A stretch of DNA of 64,000 nt from Campylobacter showae CSUNSWCD (GCF_000313615.1 NZ_AMZQ01000002.1:124001-188000); one strand, 5' to 3'. Positions 16,240 through 24,811 are shown, numbered from the stretch's first letter. Numbers and translations: made by a program. Notes: generated from the letters alone by a model not told the origin.

Positions 16240-19200
16240 ATGAGTGATTTTACAGATTTTACGCACCTGCACCTGCACACGGAGTATTCGCTGCTAGACG
16301 GCGCGAACCGTATCAAAGAGCTAGCCAAAACGCTAAAAAGCCAAGGCGTCAAAGCCGCAGCCATCACCGACCACGGCAATATGTTCGGCGCTATAGACTT
16401 TTATAAAACGATGAAAAACGAAGGCATAAAGCCGCTCATCGGTATCGAAGCCTACATCCACAACGGCGAGGAGCTGGGAGATAAAAGCACCAAACAGCGC
16501 TTTCACCTCTGCCTCATCGCCAAAAACGAAATCGGCTACAAAAACCTGATGTATCTTAGCTCCATGAGCTATATCGAGGGGTTTTATTATTATCCGCGTA
16601 TCAACAAAAAGATGCTAAAAGAGCACAGCGAGGGCATCATCTGCTCGTCGGCGTGCCTGCAAGGCGAGGTGAACTGGAACCTCAACCAAAGCGAGCGAAA
16701 TTTGCGTTTCGGTGCGGGCGGATACGAGGCGGCAAAAGAAGCTGCGCTGTGGTACAAGGACGTCTTCGGCGATGATTTTTACCTCGAGATTATGCGTCAC
16801 GGCATCGGCGATCAGCGCAGGATCGACGATGAAATTTTGCGCCTAGCAAAAGAGCTAAATATCAAGGTAATCGCAACCAACGACACGCACTATACGTTTA
16901 AGCAACGAGCCGATGCGCACGAGGTTTTCATGTGTATCGCGATGAACAAACTGCTAGACGATCCAAACCGCCTGCGCCACAGCGTGCACGAGTTTTACGT
17001 CAAGACGCCAGCGCAGATGAGCGAGCTTTTCGCCGATATCCCAGAAGCTGTCGCAAACACGCAAGAAATCGTTGATAAATGCAACCTCTCTATCAAGCTA
17101 GGCGACGCTACGCCGCCCAATTTTAAATTTACGCTCGAGTACGCAGCCGAGCGAAATTTGAGCCTGCCCGAGCCTGATAAGCGATATAGCATACCAAACG
17201 ACAGCGTGCTGTTTGAACACGAGTGCAGGCTGGGGCTGGAGGATAGGCTGAAATTTGTCCCTGCAGAGCGCCACGAGGAGTATCGCACGCGCCTGCAACG
17301 CGAGATAGATATCATAAACAAGATGAACTTCCCAGGCTACATGATGATCGTTTGGGACTTTATCAACGAAGCTAAAAAGCGCGGCGTGCCGGTAGGCCCC
17401 GGACGCGGCTCTGCGGCGGGAAGCCTGGTTGCGTATAGTCTAAAGATCACCGACCTGGATCCCTTGCCGTACAACCTGCTTTTCGAGCGTTTTTTGAACC
17501 CGGAGCGCGTGAGTATGCCCGATATCGACGTGGACTTTTGTCAAAATCGCCGCGGCGAGATCATCGACTACGTCATCGAAAAGTACGGCAAATTTAACGT
17601 CGCGCAGGTTATAACCTTCGGTAAGCTACTGGCAAAAGGCGTCATCCGCGACGTCGCGCGCGTATGCGACATGCCCTACGCCGAGGCCGACGCGATGGCT
17701 AAGCTCATCCCCGACGAGCTAGGTATCACGCTAGAACAAGCCTTTGAAAAAGAGCCAAAGATCGGCGAGCTGATAGCGACCAACTCAAATGCAAATAGAA
17801 TTTGGAAATTTGCCCTGGATCTGGAGGGCTTAAACCGAAACGCCGGCATGCACGCCGCAGGCGTGGTCATCTCAAACGAGGAGCTGTGGAACAAAACACC
17901 GCTTTTCCGCCAGCCAAATGCCGAGGAGGATCACTTCGTCACGCAGTATAGCCTAAAGTACCTAGAGGACGTCGACCTCATCAAATTTGACTTCCTGGGC
18001 CTAAAGACGCTAACCGTGATCGATAATGCCGTCAAGCTCGTAAAAAAGAGATTCGGCAAGGAAATAATCTGGGAGCAGGTTAATAAAAACGACCCCAAAA
18101 CCTACGAGACGATCAGTAGCGGCCAGACGCTGGGACTGTTTCAGATAGAGAGCGAAGGCATGCAAAAAGTCGGAGCCGATATGCGCCCGGACTGCTTCGA
18201 GGATATCATCGCTATGATCTCGCTTTATCGCCCGGGTCCGATGGATCTTATACCTGATTTCATCAAGCGCAAACACGGCCTGGAGCCTATCACGTATATA
18301 TTCCCAGAGCTTCAGCCCATACTAGAGCCCACCTACGGCGTCATCGTCTATCAAGAGCAGGTTATGCAAATCGTGCAGACTATCGGCGGCTTTTCGCTAG
18401 GAGGAGCCGATCTCGTGCGCCGCGCGATGGGTAAAAAGATAAAAGAGGAGATGGATAGGCTAAAGGGCAAATTTATCGAAGGAGCCGAAGCTCAGGGGCT
18501 AGACGGCAAAAAGGCCGACGAGCTGTTTGAGCTCATTTTGCATTTTGCTTCGTACGGATTTAACAAATCCCACGCCGCGGCCTACACCTACGTGACATTT
18601 CAAACGGCCTATATGAAAACGTACTATCCGGCCGAATTTATGGCGGCTCTCATCACGAGCGAGGAGACTAACGCCGATAAGATTTCGCGCTACATCGACG
18701 AGTGCAAGCGCCTAGATATCGCTATCCTGCCGCCATCGGTCAACAAATCGGCAAAAGAATTCTCAGTCGTTAGCGAAGGAGGCAAGGACGCCATCATCTA
18801 CGGCCTAGGCGCGATAAAAGGCGTCGGAGGCGCGGCAATAGAAAATATCTTAGAGGAGCAGGCCAAAGGCGAGTTTAAGGATATCGACGACTTCGTTTCG
18901 CGCGTGGATAACTTTAAGGTAAATAAAAAAGTCTTTGAAAGCCTGATAAAATCGGGCTCGTTTGATAGCTTTGGCCTCACGCGCAAGATGATGCTAAACA
19001 ACCTAGATAACATCGTGGAGGCGTGCAAAAATGCCGCTACTATCAAGAAAAACGCGGCCGAGAGCCTATTTGGCGACGACGAGAGTATGGCGACGGTTAA
19101 AACTAGTCTCGTGCGCGACGACTCCGAGCTAGAGCTAAAAACCAAGCTCAAATTTGAGCTAGAAAGCGTGGGTATCTATCTCTCTGGCCACCCGCTAGAT

Positions 19201-20217
19201 GAGTACCGCGAGCAAATTTCAAAGATAAAATATACGCTAAGCGATAAATTTGACGAGCTACCAGAAAACGGTGAGATGCTGCTCGTGGGCAAGATCGAGG
19301 ATCTAACGACAAGGATCAGCAAGAAAAATGGCAAAAAAATGGGAACGATCGAGATGCTGGATTTTCACGGTACGGTCGAGATCGCGGTCTTTGACAGAAG
19401 CCTTGGCACGGTCGAGTCGATGAGCGCGGACGAGCGCGATCTGCCGCATGCGTTTAAGGTTCGCTACTCCAAAGACGGGCAGTTCATGCGTATAAATTTG
19501 GATAAAATTTTGACTCTTGATGAAGCTATGAGTATGGACTTTTCGCATCCGCTTGAAAAATACAAAGAGCAAATCGAGCAGATAAAACACACGCCTAGCA
19601 AGGACTTTGGCAAGATAGATAAGACCAGTGAGATCCTAGTCGTCGGCAAGATCGCCGAGATCGCTAAAATTCCTAGTAAAAAAACCGGCAAAGAGTTTAT
19701 GATGCTAAGCATCATGGACCTTTTTGGTACATTTAAGGTCGCGGCGTTTGACTCTGAAAAGGGACTTATTGAGAGCCTAAGCGACGAGCAAAAGGACGCC
19801 CCGTTAGCATTTAAGGTGCGCTACAGCCGCGACGATCAAGGCGCTCGCATAAATCTAATCGACGTCGTAAGCCTCGAGGACGCGCGCGATATGAATTTTC
19901 AAAGTAGAAGCTTTAGGCAGCGTAAAGAGAGCGGCGGCAGCTATCAAAACGGCTCGGCCGCTAGCGAAAGCAGGGGTAAAAGAGAGCTCGAGGATCTCGT
20001 GTTAGAGCTAAATTTGGACGAAACGGGCAAGGAGCTAATCACGCAAATTTACCGCGCCGCCATCGGCGAACACCGAGCTGCAGCCGATAAAAATAACAAA
20101 CGACTGATCATCCGCATCAAAGACGCGCAGGAAGGCCGCGCGCTGGTTTATACGACGGAGTTTATCGTGGGGGATGGGTTTGGGGAAAGAGCGTTAGGCT
20201 TAAGGCAAGCCGTTTAA
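16240..20217 (+). CDS. dnaE: DNA polymerase III alpha subunit, with duplicated OB-fold segment
   Basis: 1325 residues, about 125 longer than the roughly 1200 I recall for campylobacters. N-terminal PHP domain (FTHLHLHTEYSLLDGANRI; AAITDHGNMFG), then the C-family polymerase palm and fingers with PGRGSAAGSLVAY, PDIDVDF (catalytic aspartates), GLGAIKGVGGAAIENI (helix-hairpin-helix) and C-terminal OB folds. The extra length is a tandem duplication: residues about 984-1101 and 1102-1219 align throughout (HPLDEYREQISKIKYT with HPLEKYKEQIEQIKHT; LLVGKIEDL with LVVGKIAEI; AFKVRYSKD with AFKVRYSRD). The protein is the replicative polymerase. No epsilon subunit is nearby. ATG has AAAGGA upstream. Confidence 0.95.
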   Translation: MSDFTDFTHLHLHTEYSLLDGANRIKELAKTLKSQGVKAAAITDHGNMFGAIDFYKTMKNEGIKPLIGIEAYIHNGEELGDKSTKQRFHLCLIAKNEIGYKNLMYLSSMSYIEGFYYYPRINKKMLKEHSEGIICSSACLQGEVNWNLNQSERNLRFGAGGYEAAKEAALWYKDVFGDDFYLEIMRHGIGDQRRIDDEILRLAKELNIKVIATNDTHYTFKQRADAHEVFMCIAMNKLLDDPNRLRHSVHEFYVKTPAQMSELFADIPEAVANTQEIVDKCNLSIKLGDATPPNFKFTLEYAAERNLSLPEPDKRYSIPNDSVLFEHECRLGLEDRLKFVPAERHEEYRTRLQREIDIINKMNFPGYMMIVWDFINEAKKRGVPVGPGRGSAAGSLVAYSLKITDLDPLPYNLLFERFLNPERVSMPDIDVDFCQNRRGEIIDYVIEKYGKFNVAQVITFGKLLAKGVIRDVARVCDMPYAEADAMAKLIPDELGITLEQAFEKEPKIGELIATNSNANRIWKFALDLEGLNRNAGMHAAGVVISNEELWNKTPLFRQPNAEEDHFVTQYSLKYLEDVDLIKFDFLGLKTLTVIDNAVKLVKKRFGKEIIWEQVNKNDPKTYETISSGQTLGLFQIESEGMQKVGADMRPDCFEDIIAMISLYRPGPMDLIPDFIKRKHGLEPITYIFPELQPILEPTYGVIVYQEQVMQIVQTIGGFSLGGADLVRRAMGKKIKEEMDRLKGKFIEGAEAQGLDGKKADELFELILHFASYGFNKSHAAAYTYVTFQTAYMKTYYPAEFMAALITSEETNADKISRYIDECKRLDIAILPPSVNKSAKEFSVVSEGGKDAIIYGLGAIKGVGGAAIENILEEQAKGEFKDIDDFVSRVDNFKVNKKVFESLIKSGSFDSFGLTRKMMLNNLDNIVEACKNAATIKKNAAESLFGDDESMATVKTSLVRDDSELELKTKLKFELESVGIYLSGHPLDEYREQISKIKYTLSDKFDELPENGEMLLVGKIEDLTTRISKKNGKKMGTIEMLDFHGTVEIAVFDRSLGTVESMSADERDLPHAFKVRYSKDGQFMRINLDKILTLDEAMSMDFSHPLEKYKEQIEQIKHTPSKDFGKIDKTSEILVVGKIAEIAKIPSKKTGKEFMMLSIMDLFGTFKVAAFDSEKGLIESLSDEQKDAPLAFKVRYSRDDQGARINLIDVVSLEDARDMNFQSRSFRQRKESGGSYQNGSAASESRGKRELEDLVLELNLDETGKELITQIYRAAIGEHRAAADKNNKRLIIRIKDAQEGRALVYTTEFIVGDGFGERALGLRQAV
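19192..19899 (+). repeat. tandem 354-bp duplication inside dnaE
   Basis: Two adjacent in-frame units, 19192-19545 and 19546-19899, each coding 118 residues built around an OB fold. They are alike at protein level throughout but diverged, so the duplication is old rather than an assembly artefact. Confidence 0.8.
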
Positions 20218-20236
20218 ATTTGACGGCTTGTTTTTT
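20206..20236 (+). terminator. dnaE terminator
   Basis: CAAGCCGT at 20206-20213 and ACGGCTTG at 20223-20230 form a perfect 8-bp stem followed by TTTTTT. The stop codon of dnaE is within the stem-loop. Confidence 0.85.
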
Positions 20237-20299
20237 GAATTTAAAGTTGAGAAATTTGCCTATCCAAAAGAGCTAATGAAGCTTGAAAAAGCGGCGTAA
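20231..20299 (+). pseudogene. orphan C-terminal coding fragment
   Basis: The frame ending at TAA 20297-20299 reads FEFKVEKFAYPKELMKLEKAA, with a composition typical of real protein, but it has no start and no upstream continuation because the dnaE terminator intervenes. A perfect hairpin with T-rich tail follows at 20341, as if it once ended a gene. Identity of the parent gene is unknown. A chance frame cannot be excluded. Confidence 0.3.
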
Positions 20300-20340
20300 A
20301 TATACTAAAACCCATAGATAAAACCGCAGAAAAGAAAAAT

Positions 20341-20370
20341 CTGGACGTAAAAGTCCAGCCGTTTTCTTAT
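20341..20370 (+). terminator. orphan hairpin terminator
   Basis: CTGGAC at 20341-20346 and GTCCAG at 20353-20358 with loop GTAAAA, followed by CCGTTTTCTT. It lies after the orphan coding fragment and before the hydrogenase-like operon. Confidence 0.6.
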
Positions 20371-20409
20371 AAATTTAGCTTCCAAAGCCGTCTTTTTGCT
20401 TTCAAATGA

Positions 20410-20415
20410 TACAAT
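20410..20415 (+). promoter_or_regulatory. candidate promoter of the hydrogenase-like/ABC operon
   Basis: TACAAT after TCAAATGA, about 50 bases before the first start codon. No other likely -10 is closer except AT-rich TTATAG at about 20434. Confidence 0.4.
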
Positions 20416-20464
20416 TCTGATTTCAATTATTAAATTATAGCTTTTAAATTTGACGGGAGCTCTC

Positions 20465-21076
20465 ATGAAAAAACTGGTTTGGCTAAATCCTGTTGTAAAA
20501 AGTATCTACGAGCTTGCGGCGCTTAAAAAGAGCTTGCAAGATAAGGGCTTTAGCGTAATGGAGTGCGAAAAAGATCACGCTAATGGCGTCAAAAACGCAT
20601 ACAAAAACGCTCTCGCGCAAAAGGAGCTCATCTTCGATAGTCGCTGTCCGAGGGCTGTAAATTTCATCAGGGCAAATTTCAAAGAGCAGGCCGCTCTCAT
20701 CTCAAATTTAAACCCCATTTTGATAGAAAGCGCGCTTGAGCTTAGCGCAAAGCTAAAAGAGGACGAGTGGCTCTACGTGACTACGCCTTGTGAGGACTTG
20801 GCAGAGCTTGGCAGGGGGCTAAATTTGGCGCGAACCACCTTTTTGACATGGAAGAGCTTTAGGGAGCAAAACGCTATAAATTTAAAGATGCGTAGTATCG
20901 AGCAAAGTCCGATACCGCCGGGCTTTTTTACAAATTTGGGCGTAAAGACCCTAAGTCTTGGTAGTAAAGAAAAGATACAAAACACCCTTTCATATAAATT
21001 TAGCGAGCTTAAAAACTACCAGATCATCGAGCTTTTATACTGCGAAAACGGCTGTCACAACGGAGATGGGCTGTGA
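20465..21076 (+). CDS. compact [FeFe]-hydrogenase-like iron-sulfur protein, function unknown
   Basis: 203 residues from ATG 20465 (GGGAG 6 bases upstream). It resembles the C-terminal H-cluster domain of [FeFe] hydrogenases, much shortened. The segment SRCPRAVNFIRANF...LNPILIESALELSAKL...LYVTTPCEDLAEL follows the order of TSCCPAWV...MFGALIKTY...VVSVMPCTAKKFE, and the C-terminal QIIELLYCENGCHNGDG follows the ACPGGCINGGG motif. The four cysteines that in hydrogenases bind the [4Fe-4S] part (SRCP, TPC, CxxxC) are all kept, but the proton-relay cysteine is arginine and the MPC methionine and following lysine are lost. A proton-reducing hydrogenase is therefore unlikely; an Fe-S sensor or an enzyme for another substrate is more plausible. 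Its stop overlaps the permease GTG by four bases, tying it to the importer. Confidence 0.65.
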   Translation: MKKLVWLNPVVKSIYELAALKKSLQDKGFSVMECEKDHANGVKNAYKNALAQKELIFDSRCPRAVNFIRANFKEQAALISNLNPILIESALELSAKLKEDEWLYVTTPCEDLAELGRGLNLARTTFLTWKSFREQNAINLKMRSIEQSPIPPGFFTNLGVKTLSLGSKEKIQNTLSYKFSELKNYQIIELLYCENGCHNGDGL

Positions 21077-21822
21077 AGGAAATTTTTAAAAAGAGCATTT
21101 TAGTTCTCGTGATCTTTGCCATCTGGCAGATCGTTTGCGAGCTAGAAATTTTCACGCCGTATATCTTGCCAAGCCCGGTGACGACATTTAAGACGATGCT
21201 AGCCATGATACAAAGCGGCGAGCTCGTCACGCACACGGTCATCAGCTTCAAGCGTATATTTGCAGGCTACGCACTCTCCTTTGCCCTAGCACTTGTGCTT
21301 GGCGGTATTGCAGCGCTTTTGCCAAAGATTGGCGTTTATTACGAGTGGATACTAGAGTTTTTTAGAAACATCCCGCCGCTTAGCCTGATCGCCATTTTAG
21401 TGCTTTGGTTTGGCATAAACGAGACGCCAAAGATCATTATTATCATCCTAGCCTCGTTTTTTCCGATGTTTCTTAGTATCTCAAAAGGGCTAACGAGCTG
21501 CGACGTGAAGCTTATCGAGGTTGGTAAAATTTTTGGCTTTAGCAAATTTGAGATTTTTTACAAGATCATTTTTAAAAGCGCGCTAAAAGATATCTTTGTC
21601 GGCATGCGAATAGGCTTTGGCTACGCTATGCGCGCGATCATCGGAGCGGAGATGATAGCGGCTTCAAGCGGACTGGGATATCTCATACTTGACGCAGAGG
21701 AGCTTTCACGTGCAGATAGGATATTTGTCGGCATTTTTACGATCGGCATTTGCGGCGTGCTCATAGATAGGATATTTTTACTTTTGATAGCGAAATTTAG
21801 CCTTTTGCGAGGTGAAAAATGA
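21073..21822 (+). CDS. NitT/TauT-family ABC transporter permease
   Basis: 249 residues with about six transmembrane segments. The EAA motif is visible as EVGKIFGFSKFEIFYKIIFKSALKDIFVGMRIGFGYAM near residues 150-190, and the sequence IPPLSLIAILVLWFG is typical of SsuC/TauC/ThiX-type permeases. It forms the membrane channel of an importer with the ATPase and binding protein that follow. GTG start overlaps the hydrogenase-like gene; the stop overlaps the ATPase start by four bases. The imported molecule cannot be read from sequence; relatives import sulfonates, nitrate, pyrimidine thiamine precursors or riboflavin. Confidence 0.88.
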   Translation: MKEIFKKSILVLVIFAIWQIVCELEIFTPYILPSPVTTFKTMLAMIQSGELVTHTVISFKRIFAGYALSFALALVLGGIAALLPKIGVYYEWILEFFRNIPPLSLIAILVLWFGINETPKIIIIILASFFPMFLSISKGLTSCDVKLIEVGKIFGFSKFEIFYKIIFKSALKDIFVGMRIGFGYAMRAIIGAEMIAASSGLGYLILDAEELSRADRIFVGIFTIGICGVLIDRIFLLLIAKFSLLRGEK

Positions 21823-22511
21823 TAGAAATTTCAAATTTATCCAAGCATTTTTTCATCCACGGCAAGCGAATTGACGTCTTAAAAGAGCTAAATTTGAGTG
21901 TAGAAAAAGATAAGATCACCGTCATACTCGGCAGGAGCGGCTGCGGCAAAACTACGCTTTTACGCCTCATTGCCGGTCTTGAAAGCGTAAGCCTTGGCGA
22001 GATAAAATTTAAAGAGCCTGCAAAGATCGGCTTTGTCTTTCAAGAAGCCCGCCTCATGCCATTTTTAAACGTCTATGAAAATATCGTTTTTACGCTTAAA
22101 AAGCAGGAGATCGAGCCAGCAAAGATAGAGGCTCTCATATCGATGATAGGGCTTAGCGACTTTAAATTTGCCGCCGTTTCGCAGCTCTCTGGTGGCATGA
22201 GCTCGCGCGTTTCGCTTGCAAGGGTGCTTGCATATGAGGCAAATTTGATCCTCATGGACGAGCCATTTGCCGCGCTTGATGCCTTTACGAGAGCTAGCAT
22301 GCAGGCTGAAATTTTAAAAATACAAGCCGACAAAACTATCCTTTTCGTCACGCACAACATCGACGAGGCGCTATTTTTGGCTGATGAGATCATCTTGCTT
22401 GAAAAGGGCGGGATAAAGTCAAACTACGATCTATCAAATTTAGCAAGACCACGAGATCTGCTAAGTGGCGAGCTAATAGCGATAAAGCGCAAAATTTTGA
22501 GTGAAATTTAG
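21819..22511 (+). CDS. NitT/TauT-family ABC transporter ATP-binding protein
   Basis: 230 residues. Walker A LGRSGCGKTTLLRL near residue 37, Q-loop VFQEARLMPF, signature LSGGMSSRVSLARVLA, Walker B LILMDEPFAALD and switch histidine FVTHNIDEA are all intact. The signature has MSSR in place of the usual QQQR, a mild variant. It energises the permease encoded just upstream, with which it overlaps by four bases. The binding protein follows after 81 bases and has its own promoter-like box. Confidence 0.9.
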   Translation: MIEISNLSKHFFIHGKRIDVLKELNLSVEKDKITVILGRSGCGKTTLLRLIAGLESVSLGEIKFKEPAKIGFVFQEARLMPFLNVYENIVFTLKKQEIEPAKIEALISMIGLSDFKFAAVSQLSGGMSSRVSLARVLAYEANLILMDEPFAALDAFTRASMQAEILKIQADKTILFVTHNIDEALFLADEIILLEKGGIKSNYDLSNLARPRDLLSGELIAIKRKILSEI

Positions 22512-22557
22512 GATAAAGATAGATGATAATTAAAACCAAAATGAAGCAAAAAATTTA

Positions 22558-22563
22558 TATAAT
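22558..22563 (+). promoter_or_regulatory. promoter -10 box before the binding-protein gene
   Basis: TATAAT preceded by an A/T-rich AAAAAATTTA stretch, 30 bases before the start codon. Suggests that the binding protein is also made from its own transcript at higher level than the membrane parts. Confidence 0.5.
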
Positions 22564-22592
22564 CCACAAAATTTAAATCACAAGGAGCAAAT

Positions 22593-23513
22593 ATGAGAAA
22601 GTTTTTCAAGGTTTTATGTGCGGCCTCTTTGCTTTGCCTCGTCGCAAACGCAAGTGAGAGCCTAGACAAGATCGGCATGACCTACGTCAAATCGCCGCTA
22701 AACGTCCCATCTATCGTCGATAAATTTAAAGGCTTTTACGCGAAGTCTTTTGGCGTGCCGGTTGAGTACTCTGAGATCACCTCAGGTGCGAAGCAGACGC
22801 AAGCTCTGGCTTCAAATTCGCTCCAGTTTTTAAACTGCGTGGGCGGCACTTCGGTCATACTAGCGGCTGCAAATAAGGCTGATATAAAGATCATAAGTGC
22901 CTATTCAAGGGCACCTGAAGCCTTTGTCATATTTTCTAAAGATCAAAATATCAAGTCGCCAAAAGATCTAAAAGGCAAAAAAGTAGCAGGCCCAAAGGGC
23001 ACTATCCTAAACGAGCTTTTGGTTAGATACCTAGCTTTTGGCGGTCTAGGCATAAACGACGTAGAGTTCATCTCTATGGGTATCCCAGCTGCGCAAGCTG
23101 CACTTGAAAACGGCAGCGTCGATGCAGCGCTTCTTGCAGGGCCAGCGGCCTACAACGCTCAAAAATCAGGCCTACACATCGTGACAACTGGCAAAGGGGT
23201 CATCACTCCAGTCATCGTCACGGCTACAAGCGGAGAGTTTTATAAAAAGCATAAAGATGTGGTTGAGAAATTTAAAAAGGCTCAGGATGAAATTTTAGAC
23301 TACATCAAAGCAAACAAGGACGAGGCGCTCAAACTCACAGCCGAGGAGACTGGGCTTAGCATAGAGGCGGTAAAGAGCATGTATCCTCAGTACGACTTTA
23401 GCTCAAAGATCACGGCTGAAGATATAAAAGCACTTGAAGCTACGCAAGAATTTATGCTTGAAAGTAAGATGATCGAGCAAAAAATAGGTATAAAATCGCT
23501 TCTACTAAACTAA
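22593..23513 (+). CDS. NitT/TauT-family ABC transporter substrate-binding protein
   Basis: 306 residues with a Sec signal peptide (RKFFKVLCAASLLCLVANA, cleavage near residue 20). The mature protein has the SsuA/ThiY/TauA-type two-lobe pattern: YVKSPLNVPSIVDK, QTQALASNSLQFLNCVGGTSVILAAA, then LKGKKVAGPKGTILNELLVRYL, and VEFISMGIPAAQAALENGSVDAALLAGPAA. It would deliver ligand to the permease in the periplasm. The ligand is unknown. ATG has AAGGAGC upstream. A strong palindromic terminator follows, closing the four-gene unit. Confidence 0.9.
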   Translation: MRKFFKVLCAASLLCLVANASESLDKIGMTYVKSPLNVPSIVDKFKGFYAKSFGVPVEYSEITSGAKQTQALASNSLQFLNCVGGTSVILAAANKADIKIISAYSRAPEAFVIFSKDQNIKSPKDLKGKKVAGPKGTILNELLVRYLAFGGLGINDVEFISMGIPAAQAALENGSVDAALLAGPAAYNAQKSGLHIVTTGKGVITPVIVTATSGEFYKKHKDVVEKFKKAQDEILDYIKANKDEALKLTAEETGLSIEAVKSMYPQYDFSSKITAEDIKALEATQEFMLESKMIEQKIGIKSLLLN

Positions 23514-23515
23514 AC

Positions 23516-23539
23516 TTAAAGGGCAAATTTGCCCTTTAA
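23516..23539 (+). terminator. terminator of the ABC operon
   Basis: A perfect 24-base palindrome with AAATTT at its centre and TTAAAGGGC/GCCCTTTAA arms. The hairpin would need to open a few central pairs as a loop; it is followed by AT-rich sequence. Confidence 0.7.
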
Positions 23540-23578
23540 ATTATCCTCAACACCTTGTAAAAAGCTGCAAATTTTCAT

Positions 23579-23584
23579 TATAAT
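23579..23584 (+). promoter_or_regulatory. promoter -10 box
   Basis: TATAAT after AATTTTCAT, about 50 bases before the ATG of the Sel1-like gene. A small GCCTC/GAGGC hairpin (23596-23608) lies in the leader. Confidence 0.5.
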
Positions 23585-23635
23585 AATGGGCATTAGCCTC
23601 GCAGAGGCGCTAAGAAAATAAATTTAAGGTATAAA

Positions 23636-24099
23636 ATGAAAAATTTGATTGTGTTGATACTTTTTGCTATCGCGGCTGTGGCTGGCGAGCCCAAAAAAGG
23701 CGAACTCGGCCCCGAAAAAGAGGCGTTTTTAAGTGCGAGATACGAGTGATCTTGTTTTACCAAAAACAGCCCAAAAAGCAAAACGAAAAAGACATCCGCG
23801 AGGCGATGCAAATTTTGCTCGGCGCGTGCAAAGAGGGCAAATTTGACGCGTGCGAGATGGACGCTTGGCGATGTTTTAGATTCGGCACTATGGCGATGCC
23901 TTATGGGGCAGAGGAAGCTATAAAAGCGCTTGTTAGAAGTTGCCACGAAACCGATATGCCAGCAGGCTGCATCGCACTTAAATACCACGAAAAAGAGCTG
24001 CTGGATATCTCCGGCGAGGATGAGGTAAAGCGGCTATACGCGCGGCTTTGCGAGCTGGTGCCGTACGGAGAACACTGCGAAAAGGCGCGGCAAATTTAG
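23636..24099 (+). pseudogene. secreted Sel1-like cysteine-pair repeat protein, split by a frameshift
   Basis: The first frame (23636-23749, ATG with AAGG upstream) gives a signal peptide MKNLIVLILFAIAAVAG plus about 20 residues, then stops. A second frame (23746-24099, minus one relative to the first) continues 117 residues with cysteine-spaced helical repeats (LLGACKEGKFDACEMDAW; LVRSCHETDMPAGCIALKY) of the Sel1/Hcp type known from campylobacters and helicobacters. The second part alone lacks an export signal that its cysteines would need. So either the gene is broken, the sequence has an error near 23730-23750, or a GTG restart couples the two parts. Similar Sel1-like architecture is seen intact at 30544-31176. 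Confidence 0.65.
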
Positions 24100-24234
24100 C
24101 TAAATTTGCGGCTTTTGGGTTTGAGGCGGGCAGCTCGGCGAGCCTAGATAAAATTTAAAGTCAAATTTGAAAAGCTCGCTAAGGCGGCTCAAAAAAGTGG
24201 GCAAATTTAACAAAACCAGGCTAAAGGAGCAAAA

Positions 24235-24811
24235 ATGGCTATCATCAAAGTCGATCTACAAAAATCATATCCCAAACCCTGGCGCTACCACGCTCGTATC
24301 GGCCAAATACGATGGCGACGGCAATGCGATGGCGATAACGTGGGCGCAGGCGCTTGATTATGACAAGGTTACCATCGTGCCGCACAACGGCTCATGCGCG
24401 GGGACGCTCATCGAAAAGAGCGGGTATTTCGCCGTGCAGATCCCAACGGCAGCGCAGGCGGAGCTGGTTAGCGAGCTTGGCACCGAAAACAACTCGCGCT
24501 TTGATAACGCGGACAAGATGAAAAACGTCGAAATTTTTTATCAAGATGACATTGACGTGCCGCTGATCGCGGACTGCGCGGCGCGGCTCGTTTGCAAGCG
24601 TATCACGGAGCCTCACAATGAGCAGAGCTACGATCTTTTCATCAGCGAGGTCGTCGCGGCGTATGCGGACGAGCGGATATTTGACGGCGGACACTGGCTG
24701 TTTGAAAAGATCCCTGACGAGCTAAAAACGCTCCACTACGTCGCCGGCGGTCGGTATTATCTGGACGGCAAAGCGGTAGATACCAAACGCACGCCCATAA
24801 GCGACGAATAA
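24235..24811 (+). CDS. flavin reductase family protein, frameshifted near the N terminus
   Basis: ATG 24235 has AAAGGAGC at good spacing and starts MAIIKVDLQK, but this frame is lost after the A5 tract at 24260-24264. From there the plus-two frame continues without stop to 24811: HIPNPGATTLVSAKYDGDGNAMAITWAQ...VPHNGSCAGTLIEKSGYFAVQIP, the pattern of FMN-binding split-barrel flavin reductases. With four A instead of five the whole is one intact protein of about 191 residues. Such enzymes reduce flavins with NAD(P)H or act as flavin-dependent oxidoreductases. The frame open further upstream (from 24167) gives a lysine-rich, unlikely N terminus. Error, phase-variable tract or true mutation cannot be told apart here. 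Confidence 0.75.

Noticed and set aside
19192-19899. Assembly artefact producing the dnaE repeat
   Set aside because: The two units differ at many residues, so they are not a recent exact copy.
24167-24234. TTG start that would keep the flavin reductase in one frame
   Set aside because: The extra N terminus is lysine-rich and unlike the family, while ATG 24235 has a perfect ribosome binding site in the other frame.
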